Part shown: in pieces, positions 9,201 to 16,456 of the stretch
Layout: the number at the start of each line of letters is the position of its first letter
Position numbering within the stretch: position 1 is the stretch's first letter
The notes under the pieces: model-generated
What the model was told of the DNA's origin: nothing
Seen by the model: only the letters and a program-made list of their open reading frames with translations
The model's database searches: none
Program-made: the position numbers and the translations under genes
Source of the DNA: Nitrospinaceae bacterium
Lineage (GTDB): Bacteria > Nitrospinota > Nitrospinia > Nitrospinales > VA-1
Direction: 5' to 3'
DNA: 49,507 nt
Assembly (NCBI GenBank): GCA_029261595.1
Contig: JAJDAZ010000051.1
Span: 1 to 49,507, forward strand

Positions 9201-9443
9201 ATTATTATCACCGTAGACTCTGGATATTAAACTTTCAATCTTCTCAATAAAATCCTTGGATTTTTCGTTGATATAATCCAAAAAACCTTTCGCTAATCCA
9301 ACATCTTCATAAAATTCCCGGCCAATAGGTATGGTGAACGCATCCACATCCAGTAACCAGGGAGATTCTGTCACTTGGACATAAATGTCCGTGCCATTTT
9401 TTTGGGTCAGGAAGATGCGTTCATCGGGTGGCCGGGCGCTCAT
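6210..9443 (-). CDS. KAP-family P-loop NTPase with long N-terminal extension
   Basis: The 1077-residue protein has a KAP P-loop NTPase core. Walker A is GLLGEWGTGKST (480-491) and Walker B is LIVFIDDLDRCDP (698-710). Two hydrophobic segments (about 560-585 and 597-612) are inserted between them, as in membrane-attached KAP proteins. Residues 1-200 form an alpha/beta domain with a macro-domain or peptidase-like look (DVDAFTIPIG at 32-41). Residues 200-235 are a charged linker. Residues 240-412 are helical and resemble a Clp N-type repeat pair. A second acidic/basic low-complexity linker fills 797-895, and the tail is Lys/Ala rich. KAP proteins occur in phage-exclusion and defence systems (for example PifA), so a defence role is an inference. 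AAGG lies 7 bases before the ATG. Confidence 0.75.
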   Translation of the reverse strand: MSARPPDERIFLTQKNGTDIYVQVTESPWLLDVDAFTIPIGREFYEDVGLAKGFLDYINEKSKDFIEKIESLISRVYGDNNFSASSPLLIELPQELREIKASHVFIASVEDEEGGNINLAQEMANLIVRNSNENSLFKIAISVPESRTSHQSIEAIIEPMLVGIFLAIANNNSIKEITLTTLEDPAVETLKGVAKDIQEAWEEEPTSPEKQEAPSSKKKYSEPIQKEPEEQEESSYPEELLEAMENLSPSGKRVLQFAGYFARESNSGLIDSKMILDSLILLKNKEAANDRVSKTTKFLHKFLIENSNKEELDFDPYSLIPFEIENSIKNVSQWGHELPEPESFDDEGKEVLIKSFQIARETEKETDGVIHLRPLLAAILTAPPPVRALDHLRTLGYEIGELQKQFHRLIKNKYTEDDLEAWEKILKGEGGGKEKLLPLGRAVSQRDEPGDVDLLGDENLVRALAAMIADPNQGTPFTIGLLGEWGTGKSTVMNLLRKRLDAEEPDRFIFAEFNAWEYERTKNLPAGLAQEVVQAFVDKSSWWDNFKLRIEFAMREHGIGALRIGFYAFIAIGVPWLIFYLLGIIGLPLPDIDKALGFGAVGGLAGAGVYLWRSLKQIVEHPLSVKLRTYLKLPTYGEHLGLIPVLKRHIETLCEIRLDNWQWRTEKRKTALGVLSKLFDESVSNYSYTGEYETKKRLIVFIDDLDRCDPPSISSMLDAIRLVMDLEHVITIIGIDYRIAYRAVGDHYKNLEGGGRTKEQIARDYLGKIIQMPILLHKPTEADLTSFVEKALFPGAWEPDKDEKDSEKKTDDVETGKEPPEEIETIKPEGEKAAEEMVPITVKKVASKKKEAVVSEPEKAEDSSERPPIPSERPAIIDGTKKGVEKGEDPLEKEMVFTVSESERFGRLAFDFDLRNPRQLRRLRNSYGLLKLIYSMGANIGFKDVNLPEENDDVHWQLMTLLFWKEFKFENLDLAEEVLKKLSFGKITMELDKISEIVSLPERVVAHLSYAGLGELGSHNGKLVDLENFVERFVLPQKIEKIVSVLEEVINTEETVEKETEAKKAKPKVKAKARTKK

Positions 9444-9564
9444 GGAATTACCTTCTCTCTTCAGGAGGCCAAGTTTATTTTGGAATGATGCTCAAGTTTT
9501 TCACTTTTCCAGTCTGTTGTCAACAAACCGGGAGACTAAAATTCAGGGTGGTGGTAGTGGGAAT

Positions 9565-10470
9565 TTATTTTTTATTGCGGGGGTAACGCTGGGAAGCGGA
9601 AAGGCTTTTTTGCCGTAAGTCGTTTCCTTCGATCATCACGAACTTGCACATCTCGGCCAGGCGGGAATAGATTCTGGCGCCGATTTTTTCCTGCAGACTT
9701 TCGCGCATATAGGAATCGGCGTAGTTTTTTTCCGGGCCGTCTTTATCTTTATAAAAACCTTTCGACTCTTTTATTTCGATGCGCATTTCGCTGGGGTAGT
9801 TGGTGGTGAAAATCGTCACCTTGTCCGCCGCGTTGTAGCGGCTCGAAATCAACTGATCGAGCACCGTCAGTTCCCATTCGGTGTTACGGCCTTTGGCCAA
9901 TTCGTCGATCACCAGAACACGGGCATCGAGGTAGGGTTTGATAAATGCCTGATCGGACATATCCTCGGAATAGCCGTGGCGGATGTCCGACAACAATTGA
10001 AAAAAGTCGACGAAGCGGCAATCGATCCCTTCGTCCAATACCAACGCTTTGATGATGGCAACTGCAAGGTGGGTTTTGCCGAGACCCGGCGCGCCCATGA
10101 AGATCAGTCCCCGGCTGAAATCCTTTTTGGATTTGATAAAATCCTCGACGAAATCTTCAGCCATTCGTTTGGCGATGCCCTGGGAGCGATGATGGTTGAG
10201 ATAAGAATCGAAATTCGCATCCACAAACTTGCCTGGAATGCCTGCATCCTCGATAACGAGCAATCGTTGTTTTAATCCGGTGCATTCGCAATCCATCAAA
10301 TAGGCGATGCCTTTTTCATTCTCCCGGAAAATCCGGCCCTCGCCCTCGCATTTGTCGCAATGAAAGCAGTCGCAGATTTCCGCATGCAACCGGCCCTTCA
10401 GATTAGACAGGGCATAGCCCTTGTCCTGGCAGGAGGTGCAGGTGACTGGCGGCGTTTCGGTTTTCGGCAT
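9565..10470 (-). CDS. DnaC/IstB-like AAA+ ATPase with cysteine-rich N-terminus
   Basis: A helicase-loader-type ATPase. Walker A is GAPGLGKT at 126-133, and Walker B is VLVIDELAKG, followed by a sensor-like IFTTNYP. The first 65 residues carry eight cysteines (11, 14, 33, 35, 38, 41, 61, 63), including a DnaJ-type CDKCEGEG, probably binding zinc. Proteins of this kind load the replicative helicase or serve as target-selection ATPases for transposable phages. Its position upstream of a GemA-like gene fits the second role of a Mu-like early region, but chromosomal replication cannot be ruled out. ATG at 10470 directly follows two in-frame stop codons. Confidence 0.8.
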   Translation of the reverse strand: MPKTETPPVTCTSCQDKGYALSNLKGRLHAEICDCFHCDKCEGEGRIFRENEKGIAYLMDCECTGLKQRLLVIEDAGIPGKFVDANFDSYLNHHRSQGIAKRMAEDFVEDFIKSKKDFSRGLIFMGAPGLGKTHLAVAIIKALVLDEGIDCRFVDFFQLLSDIRHGYSEDMSDQAFIKPYLDARVLVIDELAKGRNTEWELTVLDQLISSRYNAADKVTIFTTNYPSEMRIEIKESKGFYKDKDGPEKNYADSYMRESLQEKIGARIYSRLAEMCKFVMIEGNDLRQKSLSASQRYPRNKK

Positions 10471-10473
10471 TTA

Positions 10474-10548
10474 CTAACCAAAGAGGGAAGAATTGAAGTC
10501 CACGAATTGCATCGACGGCTCGATGAGTTTCAGCGATTGAATGTTCAT
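10474..10548 (-). CDS. Possible 24-residue leader peptide before the DnaC-like gene
   Basis: An ATG at 10548 opens a 24-codon frame (MNIQSLKLIEPSMQFVDFNS...) that ends TAG TAA directly before, and in frame with, the ATG of the DnaC-like gene. This could be a translationally coupled leader or the remnant of a longer N-terminus. No good ribosome site is present, so support is weak. Confidence 0.2.
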   Translation of the reverse strand: MNIQSLKLIEPSMQFVDFNSSLFG

Positions 10549-10660
10549 GGTGATCCGGCGATGTATAGAGGATTCTAATCCGGGGAGACATTTCTTTCAA
10601 TCAAATTTTCCAGAGAAACGAAAAGAGTTTTTTTGAAGGCTACTACGCGGAAGGAAAGTT

Positions 10661-10684
10661 TGAAACCACAGATGAACACCGATG
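10661..10684. repeat. Dispersed repeat, copy 2 (inverted relative to copy 1)
   Basis: AACCACAGATGAACACCGAT plus flanks matches the reverse complement of 5686-5708. Copies 1 and 2 bracket the GemA/KAP/DnaC-like group in opposite orientation. Confidence 0.6.
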
Positions 10685-10748
10685 GGGACAAACCCAACAC
10701 AAAGCAAAATTCAATCCGCCATAAACCCATCGACCGAGAAAATTTGCT

Positions 10749-10763
10749 CCGGCCCCAGGCCGG
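10749..10763 (-). terminator. Short G+C hairpin after the FlgG-like gene
   Basis: CCGGCC and GGCCGG flank a 3-base loop immediately after the stop codon of the FlgG-like gene. The following AGCAAATTTT on the minus strand gives only a weak U-tract, so this is a tentative terminator. Confidence 0.4.
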
Positions 10764-11480
10764 TTAGGATTTGATGTCCAACAGGGAGCCGATCAGGTCT
10801 TTTGAGGTGCGAATGACCGCGAGGTTCGCTTTGTAGCTGGTTTTGGCGACGATCTGCCCGACGATTTCTTCGGCGATATCCACGTTGGAACTCTCCAGCA
10901 CTCCGTTTCGCACGGTCCCAAACGAACCGGAACCAGGAACACCGGTGACGGAACTTCCCGACCCGGAGCTCGCTGAAAATACATTGCCGCCCTGAGCCGT
11001 TAAGCCGCCCGGGTTGTTGAACTGCGCAAGCTCGATCTGCCCCACCGCGACTGATGAGCCGCCGACGATGGCCGACACCTGACCGCCTGAGTCGATGGAG
11101 ACGCCCGTCGCCCCTGCCGGAATGGTGACCGGCGGGAACAATTCATTTCCGCCTGGTGTGGTCAGTTGACCCTGGTTGTCGATTTTGAAATTTCCGGCGC
11201 GAGTGAATCCGGTGCCTCCGCCCGGCAGATCTACTTGAAAAAAACCGTTGCCTTCAATGGCAAGGTCGAGCGGGTTGGACGTTGGAATCAGGGAACCGGA
11301 TGAAGAGTTTCGCGAGATCGCAGAAACCTGGGAGCCGCCGGATGAGACGTCGCTGATCTGGGCACTGCTTTTTTTGAAACCGGGGGTCTGTAAATTGGCC
11401 AGGTTGTTGGCGCTGGTCTGAATTTTACTCGAAGAGGTCCGCAAACCGGACAACGCACTGAAAAGAGAACTGATGACCAT
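10764..11480 (-). CDS. FlgG/FlgE-like flagellar basal-body rod/hook family protein
   Basis: The N-terminus (FSALSGLRTSSSKIQTSANNLANLQTPGFKKS) is the flagellar rod/hook signature with the ANNLAN motif. The middle LDLAIEGNGFFQVDLPGG is the FlgE/F/G core motif. The C-terminus ends with the helical SNVDIAEEIVGQIVAKTSYKAN heptad segment used for axial packing. It is therefore an axial component of the flagellum, exported by the flagellar type III system. Length (238) is close to FlgG/FlgF. ATG at 11480 has AGGAG eight bases upstream; a GTG at 11489 would overlap that site. No other flagellar gene is in the window, so the exact member is uncertain. Confidence 0.8.
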   Translation of the reverse strand: MVISSLFSALSGLRTSSSKIQTSANNLANLQTPGFKKSSAQISDVSSGGSQVSAISRNSSSGSLIPTSNPLDLAIEGNGFFQVDLPGGGTGFTRAGNFKIDNQGQLTTPGGNELFPPVTIPAGATGVSIDSGGQVSAIVGGSSVAVGQIELAQFNNPGGLTAQGGNVFSASSGSGSSVTGVPGSGSFGTVRNGVLESSNVDIAEEIVGQIVAKTSYKANLAVIRTSKDLIGSLLDIKS

Positions 11481-11579
11481 CGCCCGCACTCCTAAAGGAT
11501 GAGTTGAGTTTCAGGCCCTGTCCCTTAGAGGCTAAGAGTATATTCTGCCTTGGGGGGTAATGGACCTTTATGCCAACTA

Positions 11580-12101
11580 TCAGTATAAAACTTCAGGGCG
11601 GTCGTGCAACGGAATATTCTTTAATCGACTTAATTTCAAAGACTTTATAGGAAGGCTCATGGCGGTTTCATCGCAGTTGTCGCGATGCAGGCAGTTCTGG
11701 CAATCGTTCCAGATTTTGAGCGGCAGGGAATCTTTTTCGACCGCGGTGAACCCCAGTTTGCCAAACAGGAAGGTGGCGTAGGTCAAAACAAACAGGGTTT
11801 CGGCGGAGGCATCCAACGCTTGTTCGATGCACTCCTTGACCTGGGCGGTGCCGATGCCTTGGCGGTTGTATTGCGGATGGACCGCAAGCGACCGGACTTC
11901 GACCAGAGGCTTCCAGTCATTTTTGAGACTGCAGGCGCCGACCAGCTGGCCGTCCTGTTCAGAAATTAAAAAAGTGTGGATGTTCAGACGGATCTCTCCC
12001 AGCGAGCGATACAGCATCTGACCGTCCTCCGTATAAAGGAGAATCAAATTCTGGATGCCTTCTGCATCCTTCAATTGAGCTTTTCGTATCGTTGGGGTCA
12101 T
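11580..12101 (-). CDS. Short ArgA-type N-acetyltransferase (GNAT)
   Basis: A GNAT-fold acetyltransferase: the acetyl-CoA loop is VEVRSLAVHPQYNRQGIGTAQV, with the Q/R-x-x-G-x-G/A motif, followed by LTYATFLFGKLGF. The C-terminal extension KIWNDCQNCLHRDNCDETAM (DCxxC...C) is a mark I associate with the short N-acetylglutamate synthases of Deltaproteobacteria-like lineages. These make N-acetylglutamate, the first step of arginine synthesis. argH a little upstream on the same strand supports this. The ATG overlaps the stop of the DUF484-GGDEF gene (ATGA), showing coupling. Another acetyl acceptor remains possible. Confidence 0.75.
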   Translation of the reverse strand: MTPTIRKAQLKDAEGIQNLILLYTEDGQMLYRSLGEIRLNIHTFLISEQDGQLVGACSLKNDWKPLVEVRSLAVHPQYNRQGIGTAQVKECIEQALDASAETLFVLTYATFLFGKLGFTAVEKDSLPLKIWNDCQNCLHRDNCDETAMSLPIKSLKLSRLKNIPLHDRPEVLY

Positions 12102-13309
12102 ACCGCCCGTTTCTCCGTTAAATCTTGATCTGCATCCATATCCTTCAAGACCGCCTGCAGGAGATCCTCCTGGGTCTGGACCGACTCTCCAGGGTAAGTC
12201 GCCACGCCCACCCCGACCTGAGGATTTTTTATGTCACTGAATTCATTCAGGAGGAGTTCGTTCAGCGCCTTTTGAATGCGATCGGCCACCAGTTCAGCCC
12301 CCCGACGGTCGATTTCCGGCAAAAGAGCCAGAAACTCTCCCATGTCCGTGCGAATCAAAATATCGCAGAAGCGGCATTGAGTGGTCAAAATTTTTCCAAT
12401 GGAGCCTAAAACGGTTTCCCCCGCCGTCTCCCCCCAAGTATCCAGAAGATCGCTGAAATAGTCAATCCGCAATTTTATGCAGGACAGACTTTTCCGGCGT
12501 CGCCTCGCCAGGTCGAACTCCCGGTACAGGACCGGCTCGAGATAGGCCTGGTTATATAACCCGGTTTGCTTGTCGATCACCGATTGACGGCGCAGGCGAT
12601 CGATCAAAAAAATATTGCCGATGGCGATGGCCATTTTTTCCGCCATTCTTTCGAGAAATTCGTGGCGCAGACCCGGATGAAAATGCGATGGTTTGGCGCT
12701 CCCCAAAACAATGGCTCCTGCGACCTGATCGCGAACATGAATGGGTATCAACGCTTCTGACCGGATGGATTCCTGACCTTCAAAGCCTGCAAACCATTCG
12801 GAGCCTTCCTGTATTTCCGCCCTCAGGATGGGAACCCTGCCGCCTTCAAACCAGCGGGTGATGGTTTCCTGATTCACAAACCGAAGGGCGTTGTTTAAGG
12901 AATCGCCGTAATTTTCCTTTAATTTGCTTTCGATGAAATGATCCCCGCCATCGACCAGACATATCGCCACATGGGGAATTTCAAAGCGCGAGCTTATCTC
13001 CGACTGCAATTGTTTTATCAGCTGGTCGAGGTTGGAGCTGGTCAGGATCGACCGTTCGATTTCAAACAGGTGCTCCTGGATTTTTTCGTTGGTCTGGGAA
13101 ATTTCCACGAACCATTCCAGCTTGCTTTCAAGGTGCTTCTTGTCCTGGTGCGCCCGCTTGATGATCCGGTCCGCCAGGCTCAGCGTACCTGCAGGCTCCA
13201 GGGGCAGGTCTCCCTGGTCAATGGTTTTAATTTTTTGAAGAAGCTCTGGGTAATCGTTGAAAAACTCAGGATGGTCATGGAGGTATATGGCAATCTGGTC
13301 TTTGTTCAT
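12098..13309 (-). CDS. DUF484/GAF-like sensor with degenerate GGDEF domain
   Basis: The N-terminal 60 residues (IAIYLHDHPEFFNDYPELLQKI, then SLADRIIKRAH) match the DUF484 start. They are followed by a coiled coil and a GAF-like ligand domain (about 90-230). The C-terminal third has the GGDEF framework (DKQTGLYNQAYL at its start), but the active-site loop reads RTDMGEFLALL instead of GGDEF. Diguanylate cyclase activity is therefore unlikely; such domains usually act as c-di-GMP or nucleotide sensors or as scaffolds. ATG 13309 was preferred to the upstream TTG 13315. It is coupled to the acetyltransferase gene downstream. Confidence 0.75.
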   Translation of the reverse strand: MNKDQIAIYLHDHPEFFNDYPELLQKIKTIDQGDLPLEPAGTLSLADRIIKRAHQDKKHLESKLEWFVEISQTNEKIQEHLFEIERSILTSSNLDQLIKQLQSEISSRFEIPHVAICLVDGGDHFIESKLKENYGDSLNNALRFVNQETITRWFEGGRVPILRAEIQEGSEWFAGFEGQESIRSEALIPIHVRDQVAGAIVLGSAKPSHFHPGLRHEFLERMAEKMAIAIGNIFLIDRLRRQSVIDKQTGLYNQAYLEPVLYREFDLARRRRKSLSCIKLRIDYFSDLLDTWGETAGETVLGSIGKILTTQCRFCDILIRTDMGEFLALLPEIDRRGAELVADRIQKALNELLLNEFSDIKNPQVGVGVATYPGESVQTQEDLLQAVLKDMDADQDLTEKRAV

Positions 13310-13334
13310 TCGCAAAAGTCCGGGGTTAGGTTCC

Positions 13335-13425
13335 GGCCGGCCTACCGCCGGCCCAAATATTAACGGGCGACCCGCTTGAGTGCAGGTTCAAATATTTACG
13401 TTCGATGGGTTCTGGCTGACTGAAT
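13335..13425. repeat. Dispersed palindromic intergenic repeat, two tandem partial copies
   Basis: CCGGC/GCCGG stems followed by CCCAAATATTAAC (13351-13363) and, in tandem, GTTCAAATATTTACGTTCGATGG with TGGCTGACT (13386-13420). The second half aligns well to 24929-24968 (CCCAATATTT, CGATGG, TGGCTGACT), and the first to 20843-20858. It is a member of the same short repeat family. Confidence 0.6.
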
Positions 13426-13444
13426 CCCGCTTTAGGCCTCGGTT

Positions 13445-13573
13445 TCATTTAATAATATTCAGCATCGGAATCGTAGCGTCCGGCGGCTGGGGGTCGCCTT
13501 TATGGCCGCAGGCTGAAATCAACAGGACCAGGCACAAAACCATTCCAGCAATAACGATCATTGTTTTGTTCAT
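13445..13573 (-). CDS. lptM: LptM-like small lipoprotein
   Basis: A 42-codon gene too short for most gene callers. The product has a Lys-containing N-terminus, a hydrophobic core, the lipobox ISAC (residues 19-22), and right after the lipidated cysteine CGHKGDPQPP. CGxKGxxxxP is the mark of the LptM (YifL) family, small outer-membrane lipoproteins that help mature the LptD-LptE lipopolysaccharide translocon. It lies 70 bases downstream of argH on the same strand, a neighbourhood where such lipoproteins are often found. ATG at 13573; ribosome site is only GGA at a longish distance. Confidence 0.75.
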   Translation of the reverse strand: MNKTMIVIAGMVLCLVLLISACGHKGDPQPPDATIPMLNIIK

Positions 13574-13643
13574 GAACCAATTTCCGGGGATAGATGGGCG
13601 GCCTTTTTGGACGGGCCGAAAAACGGGTTGCTAATAATTTCTG

Positions 13644-15023
13644 CTATTTTTTCTGCAATTCTTTTTTAAGACGCTCTATCTGGGCCACCACATTTTTTCT
13701 GGCGGTTCCGCCATGGGAAATTTTTCTATCCATGGAACTTTCGATGGAGATATGATCCATCACATCTTCCTTGAACCTAGGCGATATCTTTTTAAATTCT
13801 GCCAGGGATACCTCGGCCAGATTCTTTTTGGACTGCACACAATAGGCCACGGTTTTTCCGGTGATTTCGTGCGCCTCGCGAAAGGGCAGGTCTTTGAGCA
13901 CCAGATAGTCTGCTATATCCGTGGCGGTCAAAAACCCCTCGGTCTGAAGTTTCTCCAGAGAAACTTTTTTAAATTTTGCGGATTTAATCATGCCATCGAA
14001 AACAGCAAGACACATCTTGACCGTATTCACGCTGTCGAACAGGGGCTCTTTATCTTCCTGCAAATCCCGGTTGTAAGCCAGCGGCAGCGACTTCATCAAA
14101 GTGAGCAATGCCACCAGGTTGCCATACACACGCCCGGTTTTGCCGCGGATGAGTTCCGCCGGGTCGGGGTTTTTTTTCTGCGGCATGATGCTGCTGCCAG
14201 TTGAAAATGCGTCGGACAATTCGATCATATTAAATTCGCTCGACGACCAGAGGATCACCTCCTCGCAAAAGCGACTGAGGTGCATCATGATGATCGACGC
14301 CGCAGAACCGAATTCAATGAGAAAGTCCCGGTCGCTGACCGAATCCATGCTGTTGTGAGACACCGCCGGGAACTTGAGCAACTTCGCAACATAATGGCGG
14401 TCGATGGGGAAATTGGTCCCCGCGAGAGCCGCAGACCCCAAGGGCATGACGTTGATCCGCTTCAAGCAATCCTTCAAGCGGTCGCGGTCGCGCAAAAACA
14501 TTTCCAGATGCGCCAGCAGATGATGCGACAGCAAGACCGGTTGCGCCCGTTGCAGATGCGTGTAACCGGGAATGATATGATCGATGTTTTTCTTCGCAAG
14601 ATTCAGCAGAGTTTTTGCCAACCGGTGAATTTCCAGAAGGATTTCATCCACCTCGTCTCTTAAGTACATGCGAATGTCGAGACAGATCTGGTCGTTGCGA
14701 CTGCGCGCCGTGTGCAGTTTGCCGGCGACAGGACCGATCAGCTCGGCAAGACGGCTCTCGATATTCATGTGAATGTCTTCCAACCGTTCGTGGACCTCAA
14801 ACCGGCCCTCATCGAACTCTTTGGCGATCCGCCCCAACCCGCCGATGATTTTTTTGGCTTCGGCAGGCTTGATGATTTTGCATTTCGCCAGCATTTTGCA
14901 ATGCGCGATACTGCCTTCAATATCGTAGGCGTATAGAATCCGGTCGTAAGAAATCGACGCGGAAAACCGCTCCATCAGCGAATCTGTCGATTGCTGGAAT
15001 CTGCCGCCCCAGAGCTTTTTCAC
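13644..15023 (-). CDS. argH: Argininosuccinate lyase
   Basis: Catalyses the last step of arginine synthesis, splitting argininosuccinate to arginine and fumarate in the cytoplasm. The sequence starts KKLWGGRFQ, has the substrate region TARSRNDQICLD near residue 110, GYTHLQRAQP with the catalytic His, and the fumarase/lyase signature GSSIMPQKKNPD. Length 459 is normal for the homotetrameric family. Initiation is at GTG 15023. It belongs to a leftward run with the LptM-like gene downstream and the L,D-transpeptidase-like gene upstream. Confidence 0.97.
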   Translation of the reverse strand: MKKLWGGRFQQSTDSLMERFSASISYDRILYAYDIEGSIAHCKMLAKCKIIKPAEAKKIIGGLGRIAKEFDEGRFEVHERLEDIHMNIESRLAELIGPVAGKLHTARSRNDQICLDIRMYLRDEVDEILLEIHRLAKTLLNLAKKNIDHIIPGYTHLQRAQPVLLSHHLLAHLEMFLRDRDRLKDCLKRINVMPLGSAALAGTNFPIDRHYVAKLLKFPAVSHNSMDSVSDRDFLIEFGSAASIIMMHLSRFCEEVILWSSSEFNMIELSDAFSTGSSIMPQKKNPDPAELIRGKTGRVYGNLVALLTLMKSLPLAYNRDLQEDKEPLFDSVNTVKMCLAVFDGMIKSAKFKKVSLEKLQTEGFLTATDIADYLVLKDLPFREAHEITGKTVAYCVQSKKNLAEVSLAEFKKISPRFKEDVMDHISIESSMDRKISHGGTARKNVVAQIERLKKELQKK

Positions 15024-15077
15024 CGATCACGGCTCCCGAAAAACTTTGTGGATGGATTTATGAGGAAAGGATAACAA

Positions 15078-16277
15078 CTACGCGGCGGAAGGGGGATTGA
15101 CCCTGTCTTCTTTTTTCCATTTGTCTTTTTGAACAATGTTGACATGCGCTCCTACCGGCACCACATTCGCCAGAAATTGCAAATACCAGCTTTCGATGTT
15201 GGGACAGCCCGCGCTGCCGTTTCGCCAGTCGAAATTCTTCTTATAAAAATCGTTGGCCTTCTGGACGTTGACTCCGTGAATCCCGTAACTGCTGCGAACC
15301 GAACTGCCCACCTTTTTAAGCCCCAGCCACCAACGCCCGATGTCATGCTCCTGGTGTCCGAAGGGGATGGCCCTGACGCGGGTTTTGCCGTCTTTCGTTT
15401 CTTTTTTGTACCAGGTGGGTTTGAACACCTTGTTCACGATGCGATATTCTCCTACCGGGGTTTCTTCCCTCAGGCGGCCGAATATCGCATCGATTTCAAG
15501 TATTTTTTGATTGTCATAATACACCCGGATGCCGCCGGTTTCGATGGTCCCTAAAATATACCAGAGATCGGGATCGCTTTTGTAACTCGCCATCTCCCGG
15601 CCATTGAAATTCAGCAACACCTTGCCCTTTCTTTTAACATATTTTGTCCGGGGATCGAGATAGATTTGTTTCAATATATGCTGAAAATTTTCCGCGACCT
15701 GATTATTAAGGATCATTTGCTCAATCCTTTGGCTCAGTTCCGCGTTATTCTTCTGCGTCTCCTCCAGCTTAAGGGAAGTGACGGTCAAATTTTCACGGAT
15801 GCTATCTAAATTTTTCTCTGAGACCAGACCCAGCCGCTCCAGCCCAGCATAATAAGCCATGTCGATCTGCTGGCGGGTTTCCGAGTTCACGCCAAATTGA
15901 TACACCATCCACCCGGCCACCATGAGCAGGGAACAGCTGGTTGCGGCGAGTTTGAGAGACCGCTTGACTCCCCGCGACAATCGATAACGGGCCACTTCCA
16001 ACTTGATTTTTTTTTCTTTTTCTTCAAGGCCGGCAAAATTGGCGTTGCCGAATTTCTCCAGCAAACGGCGCTCCAAAGTGCTCAGCATTTTGGGGTCCAC
16101 CCTTAGTTTTTCAATGATCCAGTAGAGGTTTTCGCGGGTACGGCGGTCGTAACTTCCCTTCGGGTTTTTGTTGGCGATCAGGTTGTAGTCGGGAACCTCG
16201 AGGACCGTAAGTTTCGCATCGGTGACCATTCCGGCCAGACCGCTTTCAAAACTGGAAACCTCCATGGGTTGATTCAC
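15078..16277 (-). CDS. Membrane-anchored L,D-transpeptidase-like (YkuD) protein
   Basis: Cytoplasmic N-terminal part (1-105) of unknown fold, one transmembrane helix (about 108-130), a coiled coil (about 160-190), and a YkuD domain towards the C-terminus. YkuD enzymes form or remodel 3-3 peptidoglycan crosslinks or attach proteins, using a Cys in HGx..SHGCxR. Here the first part is YGIHG (His334) and the second is NGSAGCPN (Cys358). The nucleophile is kept, but the usual His before Gly-Cys is Ala and the Arg is Asn. Activity may be altered. GTG 16277 chosen; ATG 16265 is the alternative. Confidence 0.8.
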   Translation of the reverse strand: MNQPMEVSSFESGLAGMVTDAKLTVLEVPDYNLIANKNPKGSYDRRTRENLYWIIEKLRVDPKMLSTLERRLLEKFGNANFAGLEEKEKKIKLEVARYRLSRGVKRSLKLAATSCSLLMVAGWMVYQFGVNSETRQQIDMAYYAGLERLGLVSEKNLDSIRENLTVTSLKLEETQKNNAELSQRIEQMILNNQVAENFQHILKQIYLDPRTKYVKRKGKVLLNFNGREMASYKSDPDLWYILGTIETGGIRVYYDNQKILEIDAIFGRLREETPVGEYRIVNKVFKPTWYKKETKDGKTRVRAIPFGHQEHDIGRWWLGLKKVGSSVRSSYGIHGVNVQKANDFYKKNFDWRNGSAGCPNIESWYLQFLANVVPVGAHVNIVQKDKWKKEDRVNPPSAA

Positions 16278-16456
16278 TGCCGCTCGACCTTGATAAGTAG
16301 TTGAATACTAGCGCGTTATGACTCTACATATTACCATAAGCACAATGAATTTGAAAGTAAATTTACTTCCCCTCACGGGCGGCATTTAATGAACGGGATC
16401 AGACGGAAAATCAAAGGAAAAGGATGGAAATGGGGAGGGTCGGGCAGGGAGTGGAT

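Noticed and set aside
13380..13634. Plus-strand frame of 84 codons beside argH.
   Set aside because: It overlaps the repeat and the LptM-like lipoprotein gene on the other strand, which has far better features.
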